A stretch of DNA of 64,000 nucleotides. Source: Echinostoma caproni (Eukaryota > Platyhelminthes > Trematoda > Plagiorchiida > Echinostomatidae). The notes under the pieces were generated by a model. It saw only the letters and a program-made list of their open reading frames with translations. It searched no databases and had not been told where the DNA came from. Positions within the stretch are counted from its first letter, which is position 1. Each line of letters begins with the position of its first letter. Positions 47,601 through 60,275 of this stretch are shown piece by piece. Made by a program: the position numbers and the translations under genes. The stretch is from contig UZAN01040609.1 in NCBI GenBank assembly GCA_900618425.1, positions 4,861 through 68,860 of the forward strand, given 5' to 3'.

Positions 47601-50579
47601 GTTCACATCAATCACATTTACCTCATACCAGTATTCATATATTGATAACACGGTAAATTAGTTGTTGCAACGGCTTAGGGAGTAACTCACGTTAGTTGCG
47701 GCGTTCCTAGACTGAGGCTATGAGCAGCGCCGTTACCGGCCATCTAGATGAGACCGTTCATCGATCGCGTAGCTTACCCAGCAATCGTGCACGAAGCATT
47801 ACTAGTACCATAACCGCAAACTCATTACTCAAAAGTGCCACAAAACCCGTATGCAGAGATTGATTAATGTCTTATTCATAAATAGGTCCCCGCAACCACT
47901 CCTAATCCGTGTTTCCCTTCTGGTTGCACAATCCGCACCTTCAGTTGGATTAAACCAAATACAAATCACACTATATTTTTACATGATTTATATCAACTAG
48001 AGAAGGAGACATTAAAAACGGTTGTTTGTCATCGATTATGTTTCATTATATCGTATTTGGCATACTTTGAAAATTTTTTTATGTTGTTGAGATTTGCCCA
48101 CATAATCCATGAAATGAACAACGTGGGAATTCGGTGATGTAAACGGCGAATTTCAAACATTTCAACCCAACCTGGGTCCCTTTCAACCCTCATTCGTCGT
48201 ATTCTTCAGATGCGCTTTGAGATTTCATTTCGGTATAAAATTCGTCAAGCAACTCTTCCCTCTACTCGTATACCAGTTATACGAAATTGTGCAAAGAATC
48301 AAGGAAGCCCATTGTGAAAAACTTTGTTTACGCACAACACAATACGTAACAATGTTTGAGCGACAACGAAAGAATGCGTACTTTTTCTATCACAAATTTT
48401 TCTCGTCGCTCAGGTTGCTTTTATTTCAAACCTAACCTTGCACCAACCATCCACCCTCCCACCAGTGATTACTTCAAATAGCGAAATACCTCTTCTTTCG
48501 TTTACAAACCGTCTGAGATATTGTTTTTGAAACAGGAATTATATAGTGGTTTCGTTTTCCAATCATCTTCATCAGTGCAGGAATGTGTGAGTGGGAATAT
48601 GTTTACGGTTAGGCTAGAATTCACAACATTCTGGTCTCTTTTTGATCTTAAATAATTCATTCGACCTTGGAGCAAACCATCCTCGACCCCCAACAATCAG
48701 CAAACGGACACGTGAATAGTGCTGAACGTATGTCCTCAATCGGATGGTGCCTAAAGGGCGGCCTAATTATTCTGTTTATCAAACGGTAATTTTCGCTCAA
48801 GCGTGTCAGTTAGCGCTAACCCCTCAAGGACCGAATAGTGTGCACTTACTCTATCAAAGGAATTTTAACTAGAAACAGAATGTTTTTAATCTACTTCTTG
48901 AGCAGTCTAATTGGACTTTGTTTCATGTCTTGTATGGTATTGCCCTGGGGTCACCCTGTGCACCGGGCTACTACAAGGTCTGACGCTTGATATCAACAAC
49001 TTCCTGTCGAACAGGAGGGGAAACTGTAGCACGTTTTTGTAACCACCCTCTGGTTGGCAAAACATTCTTGTTTTCATATCGCCTTAATTTGACCGGGTGA
49101 ACTAGTTCCTTGATTTTATTATTAAGTTTGTGCTTCTTACATTGTATCGGATGTCACCATGAGCTTTCCGAGAGAATATTCATCTTTATTTACCGTGTAT
49201 AAAGTCCTAAAAACATTTGAACTGTGAAACAAATTTAACAACACCAATTTTTGTGTTCTCTGTTGTTGATTCTCAACGATTGTAATCAATCAACTCAGCT
49301 AACAGACATGAGCAAAACCATACGATATCTCTTACTCGACTGGAAACAGAGTGTAAACACCAATCACTTAAACTTTGCACCAGCTATGCTCTCGTTTCAT
49401 ATCTAATGCTTCTGTTTTCACCATCGAAACAGTTACTACTATCCGACACCCCTCTAGCAAAACAACATTAACGTTATCATCACATAAAAACTAGTGGTTT
49501 ATTTTCGGAGTGGATCAACTAGGAGAGGAATGGCTGATAAGTTCAACAACAAATTTTTCTCTCATGTGGTAGCATCATGTAAACAAGTTCTTAAATCACT
49601 TCACCCCCTCTCGCCTCCAAGCATGCAGAACTCCTTTTCAACCGGTTGTATGAGGGCTGAGCAAGGTGTTCCCGGATGCACATAAAGTTTTATTTGTTAC
49701 ACAAAAACAAGCATTACATTTTCTCGAAGTGTTCTACCTGCAAACTTTCATGCACAGTTCCATGAGCTCAAACCATTTGGTGAAACAGCTCGGTCATGCC
49801 GAACCGGGTAACCATTCGACCAGTTCAATGAAGGCCTCTACTGCAGCTTTTGGTGACTCGTATCTCATTCTACGCTTTATGTGCTTGACATTTGGGAACA
49901 AAATCGTCATACGGAGCCAGGTCTGGACTCTATTGTGTGTGACAGTGGATAGCGTACCAGTCTGCAGTGATTACGCTTTGCTGTACGAGCGGTACGGTAG
50001 TCATATGATCGGTTTTGGCCATGAACACAGCCACCATCCGAGTTGCCACAATGCGCTCGCGTCGGAATTTCGGACGTGGCACCCTACCAACCGGCGTCCA
50101 CTAAGCCGATTGTTGCTTGGTCTCTGGGTCAAAACTGTACACTGTACAGCTTTTGGATAAATGCGATCAATCAAACTTCAAGAGGGTCGTCAAGGGAGCG
50201 CGTACGTGTCACTGCTTCTGACTACATGCCATATGTAGATCGTACCAGCGAATCAGAGACCGTGCGGCCAAGATAGAAGCAGAACGATGCCACCAATACT
50301 GGAACGCAATTAATAGAAGCCAGGATAACCAATGAGCCTACTTTGTACACATGATTTAATCCCTTTTATTTCTTCCAATGAACGAACTACCATTCCTGTG
50401 ACCTTCTCCTGGCGTCTCATTTACGCGGGATATTGAGTGCAAGTGCCAGTGTGGTTCAGTGCTTACTTGATCCATTCCATGACTGCTAATCCATGATTCG
50501 TATTCAGTGATCCGTATCGCGTGATTTGTATTCCGAGTTCAGTGCGTACTACTGCTACCATTACTACAATCATTACAGG
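47601..50579. other. Unassigned region, 3 kb
   Basis: Several overlapping open frames at 49660-50280 without family resemblance. No gene could be supported. Confidence 0.4.
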
Positions 50580-50886
50580 TATCCTCCGTGCACAAACCTT
50601 TCTCAGACCGGGATTCTCATGTAGAATGGTGCGGAGTGAGTTTGATGAGACTCCGATGGCTTTTTCCAGTTGTGTTATTGTCTCAAGCGTATCTTCCTCC
50701 ATCATAGTCTGCACAGCAGCTATTTTGTCTGCTTTGGTGACCTCCACAGGTCGACAACATCATATCTCATCACCTAGTGGCCGCCTGCCAAGCTTGGATT
50801 CCGCAAACCACTCAAACACACGGATTCTTGAAGATACGTCATCACCAAAGGCAGCTTGAAAACGATCAAACATCTGCTCCTGCTTC
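50580..50886 (-). mobile_element. Mariner-like transposase N-terminal (HTH) fragment
   Basis: On the - strand: EQMFDRFQAAFGDDVSSRIR then VFEWFAESKLGRRPLGDEI, an in-frame TGA, then RPVEVTKADKIAAVQTMMEE and ITQLEKAIGVSSNSLRTILH with ENPGLRKVCARRIP. This is the paired helix-turn-helix DNA-binding region of mariner/SETMAR-type transposases, including the GRP hinge and the HxxLGLRKVCARWVP-type end. The DD(D/E) catalytic domain does not follow; the frame runs into a low-complexity ATT/ACC tract. Broken and truncated. Confidence 0.82.
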
Positions 50887-53419
50887 TGCTTTAAACCACA
50901 TTTTTAGTCGCAGAAAATCATCCCCCTCCATTGACACTGACCGAGTTCCATCCTTGCATTTCGGATATAGCTACCACTGTGACTAGTGAACTGTGCTCGA
51001 CTGTTGATATTTGGTTCTGTAAGTTGCAATCACCGAAAAATTCTCATAATAGATTACAGTTCCCGTTCCTTGTCCGGTTATCTGAACCTCGCACTTGTAC
51101 GGCGTATCCAGAAGCGTTTCGCTCTGTCCCCTTACTATGATTTTAGCAGTTTTTATTCAGTTGTTCTCGGCTACCTGCTATCAAATATAGCTAATAAAGT
51201 CTGACACTAAGGTAAATTGATAGCTAGCAGTAGGTATCTAAAAGGAAGTTGTGGATGACCTATCAAGCTCTCCGTATATTTGCTCAACTGAGTTACAGCC
51301 GCCGTAAAACGTGTGCTTCTCGAGTTCTGCTTTGACATTTACTCGTTGCATTGTGAGTTTCATTCTATAACTGCTGAGCCACACGAACAATTTTTCGAGT
51401 ACATACTGACTTACTGTTTTTGTGGCCAGGTGATTTAGGTCATCATGAGAGTCGTTTTATGGGCGTGTGTGCTCGCATCCCGCTGCTACCACGTATTTTC
51501 TCCATGCCTTTATTACCATGGGTAGCATTTAGTCAACCACAGCACCCTTTCAGAAAAATTGACTGTAAAATTGTGTGCTCAACAATTATAAAGGAAGTCG
51601 GGTCAATGGTAATAAAACTTGTTATTTCTCAGAATTACGTTGAAATAAACTCGAATAACGCTTTCACGCAACGAGAACCAGGCCAAAACCATTTGTATTC
51701 TCTGGTTACAAATTCTTGATCAACAACTAGATACTTATAAAGGATTTCATGCCTCATCTTCCTCGAGATTTATTTTTCCATTGCCTTCCTCTTTCGTTTG
51801 GACTGGGCTTTTTTATAATATGTCTCGGGAGCATTATTCATGTCCCGTGTGATGTTAGCTTTGACGGCTTCTTTCTGCATATGAAGAGACCGACTGGACT
51901 GCCATTTCCTTTCACTGACACGAAATCTGGTTAAGCCTTGAACCACATGACTGTGTATTCTACATGAGCAATAGTTGTTTAATGCCTTATTATAAGGCAA
52001 CTAAAGCCCATTAATCTTTGATTCAAATGGCATGCACACAAATCTTGAATACACAAACCGTTTGATATACTGCGCAATCATTAGGGATTATTCAACCGAC
52101 GATTCAGAACGCGCCGCGTACTTGAAAAAGTGAGATTTCTGCGAGAAATGTATAGTGCTTCTTCATCAATTGGATGAACAGTTCGGCAATACCACACTTA
52201 CTGTCGTTACCTTTCGGTTTTCCTTATTGCTTTGCACCTTCGCACCCGATCAGTATTGTGAAAACACCCAATAAAATTCATATACCTTCTACAAGTCCCA
52301 GTCAGACCCCTTATCTAAGAGAATCGATGGTTAAATCTTACCATCCTTCCAGCGGACCGGACTGCAATACTGCAAATAAATCGGGATTCTGTGTGGGCGT
52401 TTCGAAAATGTAGCAGTAAATTACAGCGGTTGAATGCATAGTGAAACAAGGCTCTATTGATGACAATAAGCAAGTGGTTTATAGAAAAAATAGCGGTTTT
52501 TTTAAATTCTAATACGTTCCGAAATGAATCCATGATTTCCTACTACTACGTGAGCACCATCTTGCGAAATACACTACCGAGCCTCTAAATCCGTGGGATT
52601 TACCAGGAGATCGGATAGAAGTGCTTTTCCACAAGGAGTTTGAGCAATTAAGCGGTGGACTATGGATTATTATAGTACTGATTAGCACGGTAGCTACGGC
52701 CCACAGTGACGTGATTCTTTTTCTATACAAGCCAACTTTTAGGCCTGTATTGTAAAGAACGCAGGAGGTGCATGTAAAATTTCAGGAAGGGGGGGGTCTC
52801 CAATAATCGACCTGTTGCTCTGTTATGCAGAGAAGGTATCATTGCTGTTCTTGACCAGCTCATCTCCATAGTGCGACTTCATCTGATATTTCTAATTTCT
52901 GTAAGGTTAAGCAACAACCCAAAGAGGCCTTTTCAGCTTACCACTTGGGTCATCGATGACCCTGCAACTAGGCAGCAGGATCAAGGTCATCTACGGCCTC
53001 CTTATATGCCCGCCAATCAAACTTACGATCGCCAGCGCTACCGTACCCATACCGAAACTTAAATGACGAGCTCCAACCCAAGCTGTCGAATATGGCTCCA
53101 TTCACCCTGTAGTGTGCAAGGTGAGTCGCTTTGATTAAGCCCAGCTTCCATAGTCCTCTGTACCATTGCAGTTTTCGACACATGGCTGTTAAATCACGGT
53201 CAGTCTCGCAATTGGTAAAGGTGGCTTGAATTCCTCAGCTGTATTGTGATACCAGATCAAAATTAGCGTGAACCCGCGTTACCTCAATTGGTTAGGCCCG
53301 TTTATTCAAAGGCCTGTTCGTTGCATCTCAACTCGTGCCTACTGCACACAAATACAATGTTTATATAGGATTTAGGAATAGATTACAAAATAAACAACCG
53401 TAAATGCAGGAAACGTCAC
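50887..53419. other. Unassigned region, 2.5 kb
   Basis: No gene supported. A - strand stretch at 52968-53183 (including RKFDWRAYKEAVDDLDPAA) reads like protein but belongs to no family I can name and may be an uncharacterised repeat. Confidence 0.35.
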
Positions 53420-54510
53420 CAAGTCAAAGTCAAGGTGATGAAAAAGTCCTTTTGTTGACATAGAATTGATTTCCATCGTTTGATTGCAATTGCCTCGGCG
53501 ATCCTCGGCATTCTGGTGTTATCATTAGTAAAAATCACTCGAAATGCTTTCTCGCGATCAAAGAGGCTCCGCGTCATCAACAGGAGCCTGACAATCCATG
53601 AGCTTGAGGTTTTGTAAGCACGGTCCTTACAGGTTACCGATTGTGTGAACTTCGACGTGGCAATTTTGCGTTGATCCCAGTTCGGAATGTGTTCTGAAAC
53701 CCGACCACGTAATGGTCTTTCTGTTCTGCCGACGTAAGTGTCTCAGCACTCACATTGGAATTGATGGATTACATTGGAGTTGGCGTACAGAGTTGGGTGT
53801 TCTTCAACCGGGCGGATGAGTATGCTCCTTGTGCTATGCACAATTCTGGGTTTGGGTGCGCAGTGATTCCGGTTAACAACCAATTGTAACCGTTGCTCGA
53901 ATAGATTAGTTATATCATGACTTTTGAATCGAAGACAAACTGTGGTCTCCAATCTAGACGCTGATACAACAACGAATTTTTCAATCTTCGATCTAGTGAG
54001 CCTGTCAACAAACTCATCGGGATAACCATTTCTTGTTAACGTATTACGCAAAAAGCTGATCTCGTCTGATATCAAGTTGTCAGTGCAAAGTCGACAGGCT
54101 CTATCGAATAGGGAGAGAAGCAAGACCACGTTTATATACAATTAGCACAAAACCTCCAAAGTGCATAAACTGACTTGTCCAGGTTGGTTTACGACAGATC
54201 GATCGTGAAATTATTCCCTCTGGCTTTCGTGTGATAGTTGTGTCAAGGAAACCCATGCTATTGTTCTGTTCAGTTTCCATACCGAATCGTATTTTCGGAT
54301 GTAGTCGATTGAGGCCTTTGGGGATGTTCCTGACCTGTTTTACATTGCTCGTGATAACGAGAATATTATCAACATATCTTCGGCATAACGTAGCTCGTTT
54401 CAGCAAATTCTGAGCTTGAGATTCCAAGTGTACCATGAATAAATCCGTTAGTACTTGTCCCAAAAGGCTTCCCATAGCCACCTCATCAGCGTTTCTACAT
54501 TATATCCACT
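53420..54510 (-). mobile_element. Penelope-like element copy P7 (RT plus GIY-YIG)
   Basis: On the - strand: MAMGSLLGQVLTDLFMVHLE, CRRYVDNILVI (YVDN in place of YVDD), KIRFGMETEQNNSMGFLDTT, DEISFLRNTLTRNGYPDEFV, the connector LRFKSHDITNLFEQRLQLVV, a TGA, then the GIY-YIG core DTYVGRTERPLRGRVSEHIP with NWDQRK, REKAFRVIFTNDNTRMPRIA and WKSILCQQKDFFITLTL. It is collinear with P3 and nearly identical in wording over the C-terminal half, so the two form one family in opposite orientations. Stops make it non-coding today. Confidence 0.9.
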
Positions 54511-57500
54511 GATTAGTATTTCTCAGTCAATTACTGCAGGTGTTTCCCAAAGACGCGGTCCAGTTTGCTTATAAGATCCAAATAGTTTGCACGATATTTT
54601 TTATCCTATATCATGCTTCCGATTCATACATCAGTAAACCAGTAAGTTCTCCAATGTGTCCTTCTGGACTAGTCTTTAGCTTCTGACTCCGTTTTCAGAC
54701 CACTATTTCGAAGCAAGTCCTAGTTTTCCAGCAGCCTTATGCCATTTCATCAGTGGTTACGAACCAGAATTATCTTAAACCTCTTGCTAAAAGCCGTTGG
54801 ATTGTTTGAAGAAGCTTATCACGCGCTGAGCACTTTATGCACATTTCTAAAATATACTACTTAGTTAAAACTATGCCATCTTGCTTTGAATTTGCGATAC
54901 ATGAAAATGTTTCGGCAGCTTATTAGTAAAACTCGGTTTCTCTCCTCATTAAACAGACTTATTTTAAACTCAACCAAATGTCCTATTAAAGTAATGCTCA
55001 TAATGGTAATCTGTCATTAAAATATTAGTCTACAAACCACTCTTCTTTGTTCTTTACACATTAAAACTGTTGCTCTCCAGCTGGAAAGACTTTCCTTTAA
55101 AATAAAAGGTTTGGCCCCACTTTTCCCCAAATAGAGGAGCGTTCTCAATGGTGTTCTGTTTTTATAAGAATTTACGGTTTTCCTGTTACTTTTCTTAACC
55201 CGTTTAAGACAGAATTTGAGTAGTTCGAAGGTGATCCCACACTGATCAACCCGGCTTGCAAAGTTCCCTTGTTTTTTTTCTGATAACTAACATGTGATGC
55301 TTACGGGAAATTCGCAGATTTTTTTAAATCTGTTCATCTCCAAAACACGTTGATGTGTTTGCATGCAAATCTCATTCCCCTACTTGGTCTATTTAGTGCG
55401 TTCTTCCATCTGCCATGCGTACGCGACGTATCTCGCTGGGATTCGGATTGACAGAATGTGAACATGCATGCTGAATTCCATAGTTCACTTGCTAGTTGAG
55501 TTACATTTTTGTACACAGAATTTCTTTTTTGCCAGCACTGCAAAACATAGTTTCTTTTGTTTGAAAGCTTTCGCACGATTTGCCAAGGCTCGAATTGAGA
55601 TAAAATTTTAATAACCGGTTGAAAACACTTCTTAATGAACACGAAACATATTGATATCATTGTTGTTTGAAAATTAAAGTGATGTTTCTTCAGATTCGCC
55701 TAATTATATCTTTTCCCAATCCGTAAACAGTCATTTCTAGCGGTTATTTACCTCCATGGTAGGTGAATATTCTATTACCACGGTTCCTGCGGGGCGCTCA
55801 CTCGTAATGATTACTAAAAAGATACTATATGCATTATATCATCTAGTTAACAAACTGCATTTATTGAACTTAATTGTAATGTTTCTTCAGTTTATTTGTA
55901 CTTTTATCTTATGCTGTTCACCAGTTAACATGTAATTAATGTCTTGCAAAATTTTCGTTCAGAAGATTTTTACGCATCTTATGAAATCCTTACCTATTTA
56001 TCTGTCTAATTGTGGTTGTCATCTGTGTGTAAATCTTGAAATTTAACATGTATCCTGTAGCGTTTAGACCGTCAAGAAAAACCTTTTGTCCCCGATCTGG
56101 TCCGTGGTTCCCATTACAGACAAAATGAAGAAAGCTTATGCGCTCGATTGTGTCACCGTGAAGCTTAGATTGAGTACTTTCGGTATTTGGTATCACACAT
56201 AGTACGTTTCTAATGTTGCTTCCTTATCTTTCTTTGCACTCTGACTTCCTGACAATGTAGCCTTGTTTTCTTGTACATATGTAAAGTCTCTGAAGAGAAG
56301 CAAATTGAAAAAAGGAAGTATCAGTTTGAGAGAGAAGAAAATTAGTAAACCTTCGCGCAACAAGTGAGTCAGAATCATTTAGTGTTTATCAAACCGGATT
56401 GAGTGGTATTATTCCCTTCACACACGCATGGGCTCACTATTGATGCCGTCCTTTTAAATTATTGCACCATCGNGCACCATCGGCAACAGCTAGATTTTAT
56501 ATTTTCGTACACCGATGAATCTTGATTGCCATCCACCTAGTGGGCAAATGCGACCTGAAGAGTTATCTCAGGCCATGAGTCTACGTGCATGGAGTCTTGA
56601 AAGCTAAATTATTATCGATACCTAAGATAGCTCCTACGATGATTCTACGCAACTGGTCTAATTTGGTGGAATTTCTTTACACATATGCGGAAATTACGGT
56701 AGCAGATGAATAATTTCGGGTTGTTATCAGCAACCTTGAATTCGCTGATTAGGCCAAAATAAATTTTCTTCTCACCCTCAGGTTGACTGACTGAAAGAAG
56801 GTGTAACAAGGATATTGTGAATAGTTCGGCCAAAAGCCTGCAAACTTGGCTTTGCTCTGAGGCAGGTGGAAGTACGCGGAGAAACAAGTTTTTCAGACTT
56901 GGATAGAACGATCAAGTGCATTTGCGATCCCTTTGGGTTAAACTGTTTTGCCGACGGATCAAAAACCAAAAGAGTTAGACATTCGTAAGCAGTCTAGCTT
57001 TCTATTCAGTTCTGCTAGTCAATGATGGATAACGTAACGTGATATGTGAATATAAAATCAATGCAGAACTACGCTTAACCCTAGCATTAAACTGAACATA
57101 TGGGCATTGATCAGTGATCAGTATACTCATTAAAGTCCGTTGTTCGTTGGGAATCGTCTGATCGTGAAACAGGTACGTGTTTTACTATCAAAAGATAACT
57201 GTCAATCTGAAACTAATATGAGAAGATAGCATTCACAGAATAATCAACAGTTACGCGGTTATGTTTCTGATACAAACCCAGCTTATTATGTCTGATTAAT
57301 TCATACGCCTGTATTTCAAAGCAGGTTTGTTCAATTTGTATCAGATGAGTAAAATGTACCCTTGAGATTTTGTTGAATCGATTATGAAAAGAAAACTTTG
57401 AACGATGTAAACAGTTGATCAGATGATTCACGCACAAATTTATATGCTTGATCGAGAACGCTGCCCACAAATTTCATTGCATATATCCGCATTGCACACC

Positions 57501-58129
57501 GTCAAAGAATTGAATGTTATTTAGCACTTATTCATCTTTTAGATTTCCTACTGGTCCTCTCATCTGATTATTGTCCAGCGGGTAACCGTGTCAACGCATA
57601 CACTATCCTCTGACTAATAACCTGGGGACTTTTACCGAAAATAGTCCATTATTTAATAAGCAGACCAAGAGTTTATTTCAATTCTGACGTATCCATAGTC
57701 TGTGGATGATTTAACGATAAAAGAAATAAACTGTTGAATACATTTAGCTGTATGCCACCCACAGCTTGAACTGCTAATGGTCTTGCAGATACGACCTTTT
57801 AGATACCCACATGTTAGTCGGTAATTAGTAGAGTGAGGATTCAATGAGAGAGGCAAAGTTGTGTGCTTATTTTCAGTGCATCCTAGCACCAGATACCCAG
57901 TGAACATTATTTGACACCAATCTGTTTGAGTAGGATTATCCTCTAAATACCTTTGAAGTTTGACCGTTTATATGGTGAAACTCGGACAATTACTGTGGGT
58001 TACCGGACGCTATTTTTTCTCCACAATCTACACATGTGTTCTCAATAACCCCTTCCATGCCAAAGCACAGTGACAACTAATTTTGCGTAACCCGTACCAT
58101 TCCGTATCCTAATTTGCTCCTTCCACTTG
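54511..58129. other. Unassigned region, 3.6 kb
   Basis: AT-rich, with short open frames only. A tandem pair of GCACCATCG separated by the N at 56473 looks like an assembly scar. Confidence 0.45.
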
Positions 58130-58560
58130 CTTTCGTTTTCTGGTCACTCGGTTCATTAGTTTTCATCGCCCTCCTTCTTCAATGGAAATCTACTGAAATC
58201 CACTTTTTTCACAGTAATCCACGACACATCTGTAGCAACCAAGAGTTAATTTCGTTTAATAAATTCTTTACTCAATTGTGCACACGTCGAGGGATCAGCT
58301 CGTAATTTGATCAAAAGTCTCCACAATCGACGTATTCATTATTACCACAATTCATCCCGTTATTGTTTTGATCAAATCAGACAAGTTTTTCAGTTCAATT
58401 TGGCTCAAATAACAGAGCTTCGCTTCAAATAATACTTTGCTTAATAGCGTGAGACAATGCTCAAAAACAGGGACAAATATGTGCCACAAAACACCACCAT
58501 TCATGTGATTGTGATTGTTAGGTCCAGTCTAGTAATGACTCTAAACGCACTCTATTATGC
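58130..58560 (+). mobile_element. Possible Penelope N-terminal remnant
   Basis: Two overlapping frames read like decayed coding sequence: FNKFFTQLCTRRG, then after a shift NLIKSLHNRRIHYYHNSSRY and CFDQIRQVFQFNLAQITELR. The basic, Tyr-rich helical style and the resemblance of its start to sequence just before copy P3 (near 29552) suggest the poorly conserved N-terminal part of a Penelope ORF. No catalytic motif is present, so this is a guess. Confidence 0.25.
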
Positions 58561-60275
58561 AACCATGGCACATTTTGGATTGACGTCCAAGTGAAGTCAG
58601 ATATTTTGCTTACTCTCGATCCTTCCTTCATTTGAACTCTATTTCTGCTCCACGGTCCAGTATTGCGCATCAAACGTGTTCTCAAAGTAAGTAGCCAACG
58701 ACCAGAAAGCTTCAATGATTTAACGGTATTCCATCACTCCAAGGGTGCATCCCGTGAACTGCTGAGGAAGAACCGATCTACGCGTATTGTTGTCCAAATG
58801 TTGGTCTTTAGACACAATATCACAAGAGCAGTTTAGATCAGTGTTATCCGAGAAATTGAGTTTCTTACATGTCAACGCATCTGGAAAATAGTGAGATCAC
58901 AACTCAGAGCTCATACGTTGGTACTTGGTTTCAAATCTAACCTGAGCTCTTATGAACGTGATCATGTGATTCTTTTTTTGCATCTGGAAAGTCCCGGCAT
59001 TGATTCTGAAAATGCCTTGAATGGAAAAGATAGCAGGGTATTGGGAGAAGCAAGTGAATTTAAGCAGTCCATTTTTTTATAGAATTGCAATAACTGTGCA
59101 AAGTCAACGTTTCTCAAGTTCCGCGATCCCCCTTGTCAAGAATTAGCAATCATGCATCCACTAAACCCATTAGGGATTCTTCTTCGGGGATTTCGAAGCC
59201 CTTTTACCGAAGTACCTTAACCACGTGTGGAATTCTGTTTAGTCCTTCACAGATTACCCCACCGGGTTGTGATTCACTCTCAGATGCTCCAATTTTACTA
59301 AAACTGAGAAGGTAATCTACATCTAAGGAACATGAATCCGTTTTAGTGAAATGACTTAGGATAAGGTGGTAGATCAGATTAGTAAAGAGACTGTGTCTTG
59401 TTAGTAAAGATGTAGCAGTCAGCGAGAGTAGTAGTACCAAAAACAACTCGTTTCTTTCAACGAATCTTTGCGCTTGCAGCTTATAAACAATTGATTGATG
59501 AAAAGAACACATCGGTGGATCAAGATAAGCCGAATTTACTGAGAACCTCATCAAACCTCAAAACCAAACATCTCGTCGTGTGTCGTCCTTTGTTGGAGTG
59601 GTAAGCGTACTCCTAAATTATCGGAATAGCTGCACTAATCATAATTCGCTAGAAAACATAGGCTGTTATGCACGGAAGTGACAACCAAGACAATTGATGC
59701 TCCAAGGAGAAACAGAGAAAAGCGAAATCTTCTCATCATTCGTGTTATTCCGCAAAAATAAACCTTTTCGCCGCAAGAAAAGTCTGAAAGAAGAATTATA
59801 TGCGTTTTAGAGTAATTAAGTGACGACTGAAATTTTTCTTTGAAAAGCTGGAAGTAACTATGAACACTTACTATATTGTTGGGTAACATGAGCAATACCG
59901 ATTTTTTGACTCCACTGAAGATCAACCCCCCCCTCCCGTTATCTCAGAGGTTGAACTCAGGCGCAGTGCTCACGTGATCNGCGGGTAGATGACCAGGGTG
60001 TTTCATTTCTTCTATACACAACGAGGCACCGGCTCTCTCTGCAGGCCGGCTACGGAACTCACTCATTTTTGCACAGACTTCCAGTGATTAGATTTCGGTC
60101 AAAAGTATTACTATCTCATCCTCCTCAGCATACGCCGGCATGATATAAGTGCTGAACGATACAAATGAACCACAAGTATAAACCAACACGAAACATTTCA
60201 ACGATCAATTTTATCAGTCCGAATATTAACAGAGTCCAATGATGATCGGGCGATTGTTTACTATGTTTCTGTTAA
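58561..60275. other. Unassigned region downstream of the receptor gene
   Basis: Presumably includes the receptor 3' UTR on the - strand at its right edge. A + strand open stretch at 59133-59315 is Ser/Pro-rich and ends near GTAATC, but I cannot assign it. An N is at 59980. Confidence 0.4.

Noticed and set aside
49666..50276. Overlapping open frames as a possible gene
   Set aside because: No frame shows a recognisable domain or splice pattern, and the frames overlap in a way typical of non-coding sequence.
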